A DNA stretch of 64,000 nt from UBA1081 sp045535305 (GTDB lineage: Bacteria > Bacillota > Clostridia > Oscillospirales > Acutalibacteraceae), in NCBI GenBank assembly GCA_045535305.1, contig JAZSLJ010000069.1:51051-115050 (forward strand), written 5' to 3'. Position 1 is the stretch's first letter; the number at the start of each line of letters is the position of its first letter. The notes below the pieces were generated by a model that was not told where the DNA came from, ran no database searches, and was given only the letters and a program-made list of their open reading frames with translations. The position numbers and the translations under genes are program-made. Shown piece after piece: positions 9,929 to 18,835 of this stretch.

Positions 9929-11039
9929 AGTAAGTGTAGTTGTTCCTGTATATAACGCAGAAAAATATCTGAAACAGTGTCTTGACAGTATTGTAAATCA
10001 GACACTTTCGGATATTGAAATTATCCTTATAGATGACGGCTCTGTTGACGGCAGTGCGGATATATGTAAATCTTATCTGACCGATCCCCGTGTTTCTTAT
10101 TATCACAAAGAAAACGAAGGGCTTGCTGCTGCTCGCGATGACGGTATGATGAGAGCTACGGGCGAGTACATAGGCTTTGTTGATTCTGATGACTGGATTG
10201 AAGCTGATATGTATGAAAAAATGTATAGTGCAGCAAAGTCAAATGATTCTGACATTGTTTTTTGTAATTGCGTTCAGAATGAAAACGATTACTACTTCAA
10301 GCCGGAGTTTCCTGCCGGTGCTTATGCCAGAAAAGGAATTGCAGATGCAATTCTTTCCAAGTCTTTGGCTTATATCGATTCAAAAGGATTAAAGCGAGCT
10401 ATAAGATGGTCGAACTGTTTGCGTATTTATAAACTTGCGACACTGAGAGATAACAATATTCGCTTCGGCAGAGGATTCAGAAGAAGTCAGGATCTTCAGC
10501 TTACTTATGAAGCCACGCTTGTTGCTCAGAATTATTATTACCTTGGTAATGAGTATCTTTATCATAACCGAGTTGTGGGAGATTCGTTATCCCGCGGCTA
10601 TACAAAAAATATGTGGAATCTGTATGTTCCGCTTATTGAGCGTCTTTACAAGGACACGGAAGAGTTCAAAGAGCTTGATTTGATGAAACAGATGCATCTT
10701 AGAGCATTTTTCTTTGTAACAGACTGCATCGAAAATGAATTCAAGCCCCTTTGCACAAACAGCAGAGAGAAAAAAATTGAGCTTATTTCGGAAATAATAA
10801 ATGATCCCATTTGTCAGCGTTTCAAAGGTCAGATTGAAACTGAAAAGCTCAATGAATTATATAAAAAATATTATGAATTGATATTTGACGGTAAGGCTGA
10901 GGATTTTATTACCTTTACCGAAAAATACAGAAAAAAGCAAGATAAACTAAAGAAAAAGCAAGCTGTAAAATCAAAAATTATGCACTTTTTAACCGAAAGT
11001 GCAGTTGTAGGAAGATTGTATAAAAGCTTAAAAAGATAG
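9921..11039 (+). CDS. GT2-family glycosyltransferase
   Basis: 372 residues. GT2 signatures: VSVVVPVYNAEKYLKQCLDS at the start, LIDDGSVDGSADIC near 37 and FVDSDDWIEADMYEKMY near 87. The acceptor half has RRSQDLQLTYEA near 193. The C-terminus is basic and lysine-rich (KKQDKLKKKQAVKSK), as in many membrane-associated GT2 enzymes. Related to the GT2s encoded at 4311 and 7680. A 26-base gap follows; beyond it the DNA becomes visibly richer in A and T. Confidence 0.83.
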   Translation: MVKVSVVVPVYNAEKYLKQCLDSIVNQTLSDIEIILIDDGSVDGSADICKSYLTDPRVSYYHKENEGLAAARDDGMMRATGEYIGFVDSDDWIEADMYEKMYSAAKSNDSDIVFCNCVQNENDYYFKPEFPAGAYARKGIADAILSKSLAYIDSKGLKRAIRWSNCLRIYKLATLRDNNIRFGRGFRRSQDLQLTYEATLVAQNYYYLGNEYLYHNRVVGDSLSRGYTKNMWNLYVPLIERLYKDTEEFKELDLMKQMHLRAFFFVTDCIENEFKPLCTNSREKKIELISEIINDPICQRFKGQIETEKLNELYKKYYELIFDGKAEDFITFTEKYRKKQDKLKKKQAVKSKIMHFLTESAVVGRLYKSLKR

Positions 11040-11065
11040 TTCGTTATTTAATTAAAGAGGTTGTT

Positions 11066-12304
11066 ATGAAAAAAGATATTATTATTGCTTTTAGTTTTTA
11101 CGGAATAGGTGGTGCGCAGACCAGAGCATTTACCATTGCTAACAAATTAGTTAGTGAGGGGTATAATGTTTCTGTAATTGCTGTTTTTGGCCGCGATGGA
11201 ACAATTCAAGAAAACGAGAATTATTACAAAATTGATTCGAGAATCAATTTTGTTGTTCTTCCGGAATATTATGCTGATATAAAAAATTCAGATATTTCAA
11301 TACAAAATGAAAGATTTATTAAAAATAAAATATCTTTATTAAAAAAACAACAGCAACTGTGCAATATGTTGAAATTAAAAAATGAACAAGTGAATTATAA
11401 AATTAAGTCTTACAGACAATGTAAGACATTGAGAAGATTTTTTTTGGAGCATGATCATTCTCTTATTTTGAGTTTTGGATTTGCTATATATGATATAGTT
11501 TATTTCGCTGCAAAAGGGTTAGAAATGAAAATCATTTATGCTGAAACAAATTCATCAAACAAATATATTAACGATCGTTTTTGTGCAAACACAAAAAATA
11601 GTATAAAAAAGGCAGATTCGTGGATTTTTCAAACTAAAGAACAAGCAAAAGAACATGGCTTGTTAAATAATATGAATTCCTTTGTCGTACGTAATCCTAT
11701 AAAACAAAATTTACCGGAACGATACACCGGAGAAAGAAAAAAAATCATTGTAAATTTTTGTCGTCTTGCCAGACAGAAGAATCTGATATTACTGATAGAG
11801 GCTTTTAACATAGTTAAGGATAAGCTTCCTGATTATATACTTGAAATTTACGCAGATACCTCTAATGCTGCAAATCAGGATTATAAAGAAGAAATACTTG
11901 AGTGTATCCATAATAACGGATTATCAGAAAGGGTTTTTTTGTTAGCGCCAAGATCGGATATACACGAAAAAATTTTGACGTATTCTCTATTTGTTTCATC
12001 TTCGGATTATGAAGGGATATCTAATTCTATGATTGAAGCTATGGCCATAGGACTCCCTTGTGTATGCACTGACTGTGATGGTGGTAGTACAAGGGAAATT
12101 ATATCGGATTGTAATAACGGATTGTTAGTTCCTAAAGGAAATAAAGATGCTTTAGCTGAAGCAATTTTTAGAATTTTATCAGATAGAAATTTGTTTGAAC
12201 GATGCAGTGAAAATGCTACTAAAATAAAAGAAGCTTTGGATGTAAATATCATTTTATCTGAATGGATATCAATAATAAAAAACATACTTGGAGAATGTAT
12301 ATGA
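11066..12304 (+). CDS. GT4-family glycosyltransferase, AT-rich
   Basis: 412 residues, GT-B fold. It opens with IIIAFSFYGIGGAQTRAFTI and has FCRLARQKNLILLIEAF near 231 and DYEGISNSMIEAMAIGLPCV near 313-332, then GGSTREIISDCNNGLLVP. It is a more distant paralogue of the GT4s encoded at 5291 and 8720. Codon choice is distinctly more AT-rich than in the preceding genes (runs of ttt, aaa, ata), hinting that this gene and the next arrived together by recombination. Its stop overlaps the next start (ATGA). Confidence 0.83.
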   Translation: MKKDIIIAFSFYGIGGAQTRAFTIANKLVSEGYNVSVIAVFGRDGTIQENENYYKIDSRINFVVLPEYYADIKNSDISIQNERFIKNKISLLKKQQQLCNMLKLKNEQVNYKIKSYRQCKTLRRFFLEHDHSLILSFGFAIYDIVYFAAKGLEMKIIYAETNSSNKYINDRFCANTKNSIKKADSWIFQTKEQAKEHGLLNNMNSFVVRNPIKQNLPERYTGERKKIIVNFCRLARQKNLILLIEAFNIVKDKLPDYILEIYADTSNAANQDYKEEILECIHNNGLSERVFLLAPRSDIHEKILTYSLFVSSSDYEGISNSMIEAMAIGLPCVCTDCDGGSTREIISDCNNGLLVPKGNKDALAEAIFRILSDRNLFERCSENATKIKEALDVNIILSEWISIIKNILGECI

Positions 12305-13251
12305 TAATATTAAAGGAAAGCCTTTATAGATTAAAGAGAATAATAATTAAATTGTATACAAAATATTTTACAGTAGAATTTCCTGAAACATATGTTTTAT
12401 CGGATAAATCTTTTATAAAAAAGCTTTATAAAAAAAGGATGGGGAAGGAAATTAATTTATCCGCACCAAAAACTTTTACTGAAAAACAGAATTGGTTGAA
12501 GCTATACGATAGAAGACCAGTTTACACTGTAATGGTTGATAAATTTTTAGTGAGAGATTTTGTCGCAGAAAGAATAGGCGAAGAATATCTTGTACCACTG
12601 CTTGGTGTATGGAATAATGCGGATGAAATTGATTTTGAGTCGTTGCCCGATAAATATGTATTGAAATGTAACCATAATAGTGATGTGATTATCTGTAAAG
12701 ATAAAGTTTTTACATCTAAAGCTGGTTTAACACTTACGAAAAATGAAACAAGAGAAAAGCTTAATGCTCAGTTAAAATTAAATTATTATAAGAAAAAAAG
12801 AGAATGGCCTTATAAGAATGTTTCAAGAAAAATAATATGTGAAAAATATATGGAAAATCAGAATCTTGAACAACCTTTAGAGTATAAGGTTTTTTGTTTT
12901 AATGGCAAGCCGGAGTATATTCTTGTTATCGGAAACAGATTTTCTGATTCAGAAATGACAATGGATACATATGATTTTAATTGGGTTTATACGGATTTAA
13001 TAAATGGTAGTGTTGCAAGAGCCGGAGATGTTTATAAAAAACCAAAATGCTTAGAAGAAATATACCGTATATCCGTTCAATTATCTGAAAATGTTCCGTT
13101 TGTGCGTGTTGATTTTAATTTTTGGAATGATAAAATTTATTTTGGGGAGTTAACTTTTTCAGATGCTGCCGGATTTGAGAAATATAAACCGGAAAAATGG
13201 GATTATATATTAGGTGAAAGATTGAGTTTGCCTAAGAAGTACAGGAGATAA
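12301..13251 (+). CDS. TupA-like ATP-grasp protein
   Basis: 316 residues from the ATG at 12301, which has a ggag site 7 bases upstream and overlaps the previous stop. The sequence matches the TupA-like ATP-grasp family by its order of blocks: YKKRMGKEINLSAPKTFTEK near 40, a WLKLYDRRPVYTVMVDK segment, CNHNSDVIIC near 120, EYKVFCFNGKPEYILV near 200, and VRVDFNFWNDKIYFGELTF near 280. Relatives are found in polysaccharide loci; TupA itself is named for teichuronopeptide synthesis, so ATP-dependent attachment of an amino acid to the glycan is plausible but not shown. AT-rich like its upstream neighbour. Confidence 0.75.
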   Translation: MIILKESLYRLKRIIIKLYTKYFTVEFPETYVLSDKSFIKKLYKKRMGKEINLSAPKTFTEKQNWLKLYDRRPVYTVMVDKFLVRDFVAERIGEEYLVPLLGVWNNADEIDFESLPDKYVLKCNHNSDVIICKDKVFTSKAGLTLTKNETREKLNAQLKLNYYKKKREWPYKNVSRKIICEKYMENQNLEQPLEYKVFCFNGKPEYILVIGNRFSDSEMTMDTYDFNWVYTDLINGSVARAGDVYKKPKCLEEIYRISVQLSENVPFVRVDFNFWNDKIYFGELTFSDAAGFEKYKPEKWDYILGERLSLPKKYRR

Positions 13252-13253
13252 TT

Positions 13254-14111
13254 ATGGTACAAAATTGGACAACTATTGTAAAATCAAATAACAGTGCTTT
13301 TGATATGGATATCAAAGGGCTTGCAAAATGTAAAGATCTGATATTTCTTTTTGTCAGGCGTACGTTTGTTGCGAAGTACAAGCAGACTGTATTAGGCCCT
13401 GCCTGGGCTGTTATTCAGCCTTTCTTTACAACCGTGGTATATTCCGTTTTCTTCGGAAATATTGCAGGACTTGGTGCATCAGGTGTGCCGAATTTTATAT
13501 TTTATCTTTCGGGTACTATCGTATGGACACTTTTTGCAAACTGTCTTACCGAAACCTCACATACCTTTACGGGGAATGCCGGAATACTCGGCAAGGTTTA
13601 TTTTCCACGCCTTGTAATGCCTATATCAACTGCTGTTTCACAGTTTATATCATTCTTTATTCAGTTTGCATTTATGCTGTGCTTCTTAGTTTATTATCTT
13701 ATAACGGATGCAGGAATAATGCCGAATCTTTACATACTTATGACCCCCGTTCTTCTTATTCAGCTTGCAGTGCTCGGTATGGGCTTTGGTATGATAATTT
13801 CTTCACTTACCACGAAATATCGTGATCTTGCTATGGTGGTAAGCTTCGGCGTATCTCTCTGGTCATATTGTTCCCCCGTGGCTTATGATATGTTCAGCCG
13901 TTCACAGCTGGCGACCGGTACGGTGCTTTACAATATTTATATGCTCAATCCTGTAACACCTGCAATAAATGTATTCAGATATGCATTTCTCGGAACAGGC
14001 GAAATTGACTGGCTGTTTTACGGTATCAGCTGGGTGTCAACTGTTCTGGTAGCGGTGCTGGGAGCAATGATGTTCTCGAAATCTGAGAAGACATTTATGG
14101 ATACAGTGTGA
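13254..14111 (+). CDS. ABC-2 type polysaccharide export permease (Wzm/TagG-like)
   Basis: 285 residues with about six membrane segments. The N-terminal cytoplasmic stretch is followed by the family hallmark RRTFVAKYKQTVLGPAWAVI near residue 40 and NPVTPAINVFRYAFLGTG near 233. It is the transmembrane half of an exporter that moves lipid-linked polysaccharide across the membrane, paired with the ATPase encoded right after it. Base composition returns to the average of the locus here, so the transporter core looks like the old backbone while the genes before it look exchanged. Confidence 0.9.
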   Translation: MVQNWTTIVKSNNSAFDMDIKGLAKCKDLIFLFVRRTFVAKYKQTVLGPAWAVIQPFFTTVVYSVFFGNIAGLGASGVPNFIFYLSGTIVWTLFANCLTETSHTFTGNAGILGKVYFPRLVMPISTAVSQFISFFIQFAFMLCFLVYYLITDAGIMPNLYILMTPVLLIQLAVLGMGFGMIISSLTTKYRDLAMVVSFGVSLWSYCSPVAYDMFSRSQLATGTVLYNIYMLNPVTPAINVFRYAFLGTGEIDWLFYGISWVSTVLVAVLGAMMFSKSEKTFMDTV

Positions 14112-14119
14112 GGTGGCTT

Positions 14120-15391
14120 ATGAAAGAATTGGCAATAAAAGTTGAAAATGTATCCAAAGAATACCGTCTTGGTGCTATCGGCGGTGCAACACTTAAAGGG
14201 GAAATTCAGTCAAAGCTTGCAAGATTGCTGAAAAAAGAAGATCCTAATCTTAAAATAGGTGAGAAGGCACACGAAAAAAATGAACGCTTTTTAGCACTCA
14301 ACGACCTTTCATTTGAGGTTGAAAAAGGTGAAACGATCGGTATATTAGGTCATAACGGTGCCGGAAAATCAACCATTCTTAAGCTTATCTGTCGGGTTAC
14401 GGCTCCGTCAAAGGGTAATATTTATATGAACGGCAGAATTACCTCTATGCTCGAAGTAGGAACAGGATTCCATCCTGAGCTTACAGGCAGGGAGAATGTA
14501 TATCTCAACGGTGCAATTTTAGGTATGACAAAGGCTGAAATTGACAAAAAGTTTGATGAAATCGTTGAATTTTCCGAGGTTGGTCAGTTTATTGATACCC
14601 CCGTTAAAAGATATTCAAGCGGTATGAAGGTTAAGCTTGCTTTCTCCGTTGCATCGCATCTGGACAGTGAAATTATGATTATGGACGAGGTGCTTGCCGT
14701 TGGTGATGTCAATTTCCAGAATAAGTGTATTGACAGAATGAAAAAAGTTGCGGAAGAAAGCGGAAAGACGATTATATATGTTAGCCACAATATGACAACA
14801 GTTAAAAAGCTTTGTAACAGATGCATTGTTTTATCCAAAGGTCAAAAGATTTTTGATGGTAACACTGACGAGGCAATTGCAATTTATATGAAGGATGATA
14901 TGAATGATTGCTCTTTTTTTGATGTTAAAAATATAACCAGAAATTCTAAATGTAATAAGGTTCATCTTATTGAAAGCTTTGAATTGATAGATGTCAAGAA
15001 TACTAATCATTTTGAATATGGTGAAGAGTTTAGATTCCGAATGAAATGGTTAAGTAAAAGCTCAACAGAACCTGTTAAAATGAAGATTGTTGTATCCGGC
15101 AGTGATTCTGAAGGTGTCGGAGTTATCTATTGTGGTAATTTGGATTTTAAAGAGGGAATAAATACAGCTGATTTTAAATTTAATACTGAATATTTTATGC
15201 CCGGACGTTATCGTCTTCACTTTAAATTATACAATGATGATAATTTCGGTAATGTTGTATATTATGATCAGGTTACAGGAATTAGATTCAATGTTGAGCA
15301 TTCTGACAAGGCATTACATCTCAAGCATTGGTTCAAAGACTGGGGTAATGCGGTATTGCCTTGCATTACTCAGGTAACGGAGGAAAACTAA
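14120..15391 (+). CDS. Polysaccharide ABC exporter ATPase with Wzt-type C-terminal domain
   Basis: 423 residues from the ATG at 14120, which follows the site gaggtgg (14110-14116). ATPase domain: Walker A GHNGAGKST near 77, signature YSSGMKVKLAF near 164, Walker B IMIMDEV near 187. A second domain from about residue 270 to the end (SFFDVKNITRNSK onward, beta-rich) is placed as in Wzt proteins, where it binds the end of the finished glycan. Its DNA is more AT-rich than the ATPase part, which fits swapping of the recognition domain together with the glycan type. Works with the permease encoded just upstream. Confidence 0.9.
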   Translation: MKELAIKVENVSKEYRLGAIGGATLKGEIQSKLARLLKKEDPNLKIGEKAHEKNERFLALNDLSFEVEKGETIGILGHNGAGKSTILKLICRVTAPSKGNIYMNGRITSMLEVGTGFHPELTGRENVYLNGAILGMTKAEIDKKFDEIVEFSEVGQFIDTPVKRYSSGMKVKLAFSVASHLDSEIMIMDEVLAVGDVNFQNKCIDRMKKVAEESGKTIIYVSHNMTTVKKLCNRCIVLSKGQKIFDGNTDEAIAIYMKDDMNDCSFFDVKNITRNSKCNKVHLIESFELIDVKNTNHFEYGEEFRFRMKWLSKSSTEPVKMKIVVSGSDSEGVGVIYCGNLDFKEGINTADFKFNTEYFMPGRYRLHFKLYNDDNFGNVVYYDQVTGIRFNVEHSDKALHLKHWFKDWGNAVLPCITQVTEEN

Positions 15392-15392
15392 T

Positions 15393-16436
15393 ATGAATTT
15401 CAGCGGAGCAACACTTTTAATAACAGGCGGTACCGGATCTTTCGGAAATGCCGTACTTAACAGATTTCTTGAAACTGATATAAAGGAAATCAGAGTTTTT
15501 TCAAGAGACGAAAAGAAACAGGACGATATGCGGCACGAATTTCAGGCAAAAATGCCCCAAGTTGCAGATAAAATAAAGTTTTATATCGGTGATGTAAGAG
15601 ATATAAGCTCTGTAAGGAGTGCTATGACCGGTGTTGACTATGTGTTCCATGCGGCGGCACTCAAGCAGGTTCCATCTTGTGAATTCTTCCCAATGGAGGC
15701 GGTAAGAACCAACGTTGAGGGAACAGATAATGTGCTTACTGCCGCAGTTGATGCAGGGGTTAAATCCGTAATTTGTCTTTCTACGGACAAGGCTGCATAT
15801 CCCATAAATGTAATGGGTATTACCAAGGCACTTGCCGAAAGAACTGCAATAGCAAAAGCAAGAAATGTTGATGAAGGCAAAACAAGAATTTGTTGCACAC
15901 GTTACGGAAATGTTCTTTGCAGCAGAGGTTCTGTTGTTCCTTTATGGATTGATCAGATTAAAAACGGCCAGAATATTACTATAACAGAGCCGTCAATGAC
16001 AAGATTTATAATGTCCCTCGAAGAAGCTGTTGACCTTGTTCTCTTTGCTTTCGAAAACGGCAAAGGCGGAGACCTTTTTGTTAAAAAGGCTCCTGCTTGC
16101 ACAATTCAGGTGCTTGCAGAAGCTGTATGTGAGCTTTTTGGCGGTAATAAGGATGATATAAGAATTATCGGCATCCGTCATGGTGAAAAACTTTATGAAA
16201 CTCTTCTTACAAATGAAGAGTGTTCAAAATCTGTTGATATGGGCGACTTTTTTAAGGTTTTTGCTGATAACAGAAGCCTTAATTATGACAAATATTTCTC
16301 TGAAGGCAATATTAAGAGAACTGAAATTTCAGAATTCAACAGTAATAACACCAATCTTCTGAGTGTAGAAGAAGTGAAAGCAAAACTTCTTGAACTCAGA
16401 TATATCAGAGACGAACTTGAATCATTAAACAAATGA
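15393..16436 (+). CDS. capE: UDP-N-acetylglucosamine 4,6-dehydratase/5-epimerase (CapE/FnlA-like)
   Basis: 347 residues, extended short-chain dehydrogenase fold with NAD(P)-binding TGGTGSFGNAVL near 10 and HAAALKQVPSCEFFPMEAV near 86. The catalytic segment reads STDKAAYPINVMGITK, that is M-x3-K rather than Y-x3-K, the variant known for CapE/FnlA enzymes. These convert UDP-GlcNAc in the first step towards UDP-N-acetyl-L-fucosamine. The next two genes are the matching CapG- and CapF-like enzymes, which supports this over a FlaA1 or PseB role. It starts one base after the exporter ATPase stop. Confidence 0.88.
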   Translation: MNFSGATLLITGGTGSFGNAVLNRFLETDIKEIRVFSRDEKKQDDMRHEFQAKMPQVADKIKFYIGDVRDISSVRSAMTGVDYVFHAAALKQVPSCEFFPMEAVRTNVEGTDNVLTAAVDAGVKSVICLSTDKAAYPINVMGITKALAERTAIAKARNVDEGKTRICCTRYGNVLCSRGSVVPLWIDQIKNGQNITITEPSMTRFIMSLEEAVDLVLFAFENGKGGDLFVKKAPACTIQVLAEAVCELFGGNKDDIRIIGIRHGEKLYETLLTNEECSKSVDMGDFFKVFADNRSLNYDKYFSEGNIKRTEISEFNSNNTNLLSVEEVKAKLLELRYIRDELESLNK

Positions 16437-16451
16437 TAGAAGGGTACATAT

Positions 16452-17621
16452 ATGAAAGATTATGTTTCATTCAAAAATAACGGTAAGTTGAAGCTTCTTA
16501 TAATTGTCGGCACACGTCCTGAAATTATAAGGCTTTCCGCAACAATAAAAAAATGTCGTCAGTGTTTTGATGTAATACTTGCTCATACGGGGCAGAATTA
16601 CGACTATAATCTCAACGGGGTCTTTTTTAAAGACCTTGAGCTTGATATGCCCGAAGTTTATCTTGATTGCGTAGGGGATAATCTTGGCAGAACTGTTGGC
16701 AATATAATTGCATCTTCATATGAACTTATGGCTGATGTCAAGCCTGATGCACTTCTTATTCTCGGTGATACAAACAGCTGTCTTTCTGCAATTTCTGCAA
16801 AGCGTCTTCATATTCCGATTTTCCATATGGAAGCAGGCAACCGTTGCAAGGATGAGTGTCTTCCTGAAGAAACCAACAGAAGAATTGTTGACATTATTTC
16901 AGACGTAAATATTGCATATTCCGAGCATGCACGCCGTTACCTTGCAGATTGCGGCTTGCCAAAGGAAAGAACTTATGTTTCGGGCTCACCTATGGCAGAA
17001 GTTCTTGACAGTAAAATTGAAGATATTAAAAAAAGTGATATTCTTGAAAGAATGGGGCTCGAAAAGAAGAAATACATACTTCTTTCCTGCCACAGAGAGG
17101 AAAATATAGATACGGATAAAAATTTTAATATGCTTTTTAACGCACTTAATAAGCTTGCTGAAAAGTACGATATGCCTATTATTTATTCCTGTCATCCCCG
17201 TTCACGCATAAAGCTTGCAAAAAGTGATATAAAACTTGATGAAAGAATAAAAATGCACGAGCCTATGGGATTTATTGATTATAACTGCCTGCAGATGAAC
17301 GCTTTTGCCGTTGTGTCTGACAGCGGCACTCTTCCCGAAGAAAGCAGTTATTATCTGAGTATAGGAAACCCTATTGCGGCGGTTTGCATCAGAACATCAA
17401 CAGAACGCCCCGAAGCGCTTGATAAGGCTTGTTTTGTTCTTGCGGGAATTGATGAAAAAAGCCTTCTGCAATCTGTGGAACTTGCAGTTTCAATGAATGA
17501 AATCAGTGGCTCTGCGATACCTGTTCCCGATTATACCGACAAAAATGTATCGGATAAGGTTGTAAAACTTATACAGAGCTATACGGGGATTGTTGACCGT
17601 ATGGTATGGAGAAAATATTAA
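16452..17621 (+). CDS. capG: UDP-N-acetylglucosamine 2-epimerase family (CapG/FnlC-like)
   Basis: 389 residues of the WecB fold. Family blocks: IVGTRPEIIRLSATIKK near 17, HTGQNYDYNLNGVFFKDL near 47, FHMEAGNRCKDECLPEETNR near 125 and VVSDSGTLPEESS near 285. In the CapE-CapF context the natural job is the last 2-epimerisation giving UDP-N-acetyl-L-fucosamine, rather than making UDP-ManNAc. A ribosome site (agaaggg) is 5-7 bases before the ATG. Followed after 13 bases by capF. Confidence 0.85.
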   Translation: MKDYVSFKNNGKLKLLIIVGTRPEIIRLSATIKKCRQCFDVILAHTGQNYDYNLNGVFFKDLELDMPEVYLDCVGDNLGRTVGNIIASSYELMADVKPDALLILGDTNSCLSAISAKRLHIPIFHMEAGNRCKDECLPEETNRRIVDIISDVNIAYSEHARRYLADCGLPKERTYVSGSPMAEVLDSKIEDIKKSDILERMGLEKKKYILLSCHREENIDTDKNFNMLFNALNKLAEKYDMPIIYSCHPRSRIKLAKSDIKLDERIKMHEPMGFIDYNCLQMNAFAVVSDSGTLPEESSYYLSIGNPIAAVCIRTSTERPEALDKACFVLAGIDEKSLLQSVELAVSMNEISGSAIPVPDYTDKNVSDKVVKLIQSYTGIVDRMVWRKY

Positions 17622-17634
17622 TTCGGAGAAAGTT

Positions 17635-18834
17635 ATGAATATTCTTGTTACCGGAGCAAATGGTTTTGTTGGAAAAAACCTTTGTGTGAATCTTTATAAT
17701 ATAAAAGACGGGAAAAACAGATGCTATCCGGATATTGTAATTGATAATATCTTTGAAGCAGATGTTGATACCGATGATGCTTTACTTGAAAATTATTGCC
17801 GTGAAGCAGATTTTGTGTTTCATCTTGCCGGCGTGAACAGACCGCAGAATGTTGAGGAATTTTCAGAAGGTAATTTTTCTGCACTTGAAAAAGTCATTGC
17901 ATTTCTTGAAAAACATAATAACACTGTTCCTGTGATGTTATCATCATCAATTCAGGCAAGTCTTGAGGGCAGATATAAAGATTCACCTTATGGCGACAGC
18001 AAACGCAGGGGAGAGGACCTCTTATTTGCCTATTCCGAAAAAAATGATACAGAGGTTTTTGTTTACAGATTCCCGAATCTTTTCGGAAAATGGTGCCGTC
18101 CCAATTATAATTCTGCAGTTGCTACATTCTGTAATAATATAGCAAATGACCTTCCCATTACAGTAAATGACCCGTCAGTTCAGCTTGAGCTTCTTTATAT
18201 TGATGATCTTGTTGATAATATGTTTGACGTATTACAGGGAAAAGTTCACCGTTGCGATTATAACGGTGCAGAACTTGTTGAAAATATAACGGGAAAATTC
18301 TGTTTTGTTCCCCGTACCCATAAAGTAACACTCGGAGAAATTGTGAATGTTCTTTATAAGTTCAAAGAACAGCCCGCATCACTTATGATGACGGAAATTC
18401 CTTTTGATTCGTTTGAAAAAAAGCTGTATTCGACGTATCTGTCATACCTTCCCGAGGGTGCTGTTAAAGTGCCACTTAAGATGAACGTTGATAACAGGGG
18501 CAGTTTTACCGAAATTCTCAGAACTGCAAATTGCGGTCAGTTTTCTGTAAATATAAGTAAACCCGGTATTACAAAAGGACAGCATTGGCATAATACAAAA
18601 TGGGAAATTTTCGTTGTCGTATCCGGTCATGGTCTTATTCAGCTAAGAAAAATCGGTTCTGATCAGGTAATTGAATTCCGGGTAAGCGGGGATAAAATTG
18701 AAGCAGTATATATGCTTCCAGGATATACACATAATATTATAAATTTATCCGAAACTGATGACATGGTAACATTGATGTGGGCAAATGAGAGCTTTGACCC
18801 GTCAAAACCTGATACTTACGGAGAAATTGTGTAA
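17635..18834 (+). CDS. capF: CapF-like reductase/epimerase with C-terminal cupin
   Basis: 399 residues from the ATG at 17635 (site ggag at 17625-17628; an earlier in-frame start would lie inside capG). The N-terminal half is a short-chain dehydrogenase (LVTGANGFVGKNL near 4, FHLAGVNRPQNVEEF near 62, SPYGDSKRRGEDL near 118). The C-terminal 115 or so residues are a cupin with KGQHWHNTKWEIF and YMLPGYTHNIINL, whose histidines would bind a metal. This two-domain layout is that of CapF, which epimerises and reduces the CapE product. Together capE-capG-capF supply UDP-L-FucNAc to the locus. Confidence 0.88.
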   Translation: MNILVTGANGFVGKNLCVNLYNIKDGKNRCYPDIVIDNIFEADVDTDDALLENYCREADFVFHLAGVNRPQNVEEFSEGNFSALEKVIAFLEKHNNTVPVMLSSSIQASLEGRYKDSPYGDSKRRGEDLLFAYSEKNDTEVFVYRFPNLFGKWCRPNYNSAVATFCNNIANDLPITVNDPSVQLELLYIDDLVDNMFDVLQGKVHRCDYNGAELVENITGKFCFVPRTHKVTLGEIVNVLYKFKEQPASLMMTEIPFDSFEKKLYSTYLSYLPEGAVKVPLKMNVDNRGSFTEILRTANCGQFSVNISKPGITKGQHWHNTKWEIFVVVSGHGLIQLRKIGSDQVIEFRVSGDKIEAVYMLPGYTHNIINLSETDDMVTLMWANESFDPSKPDTYGEIV

Positions 18835-18835
18835 A

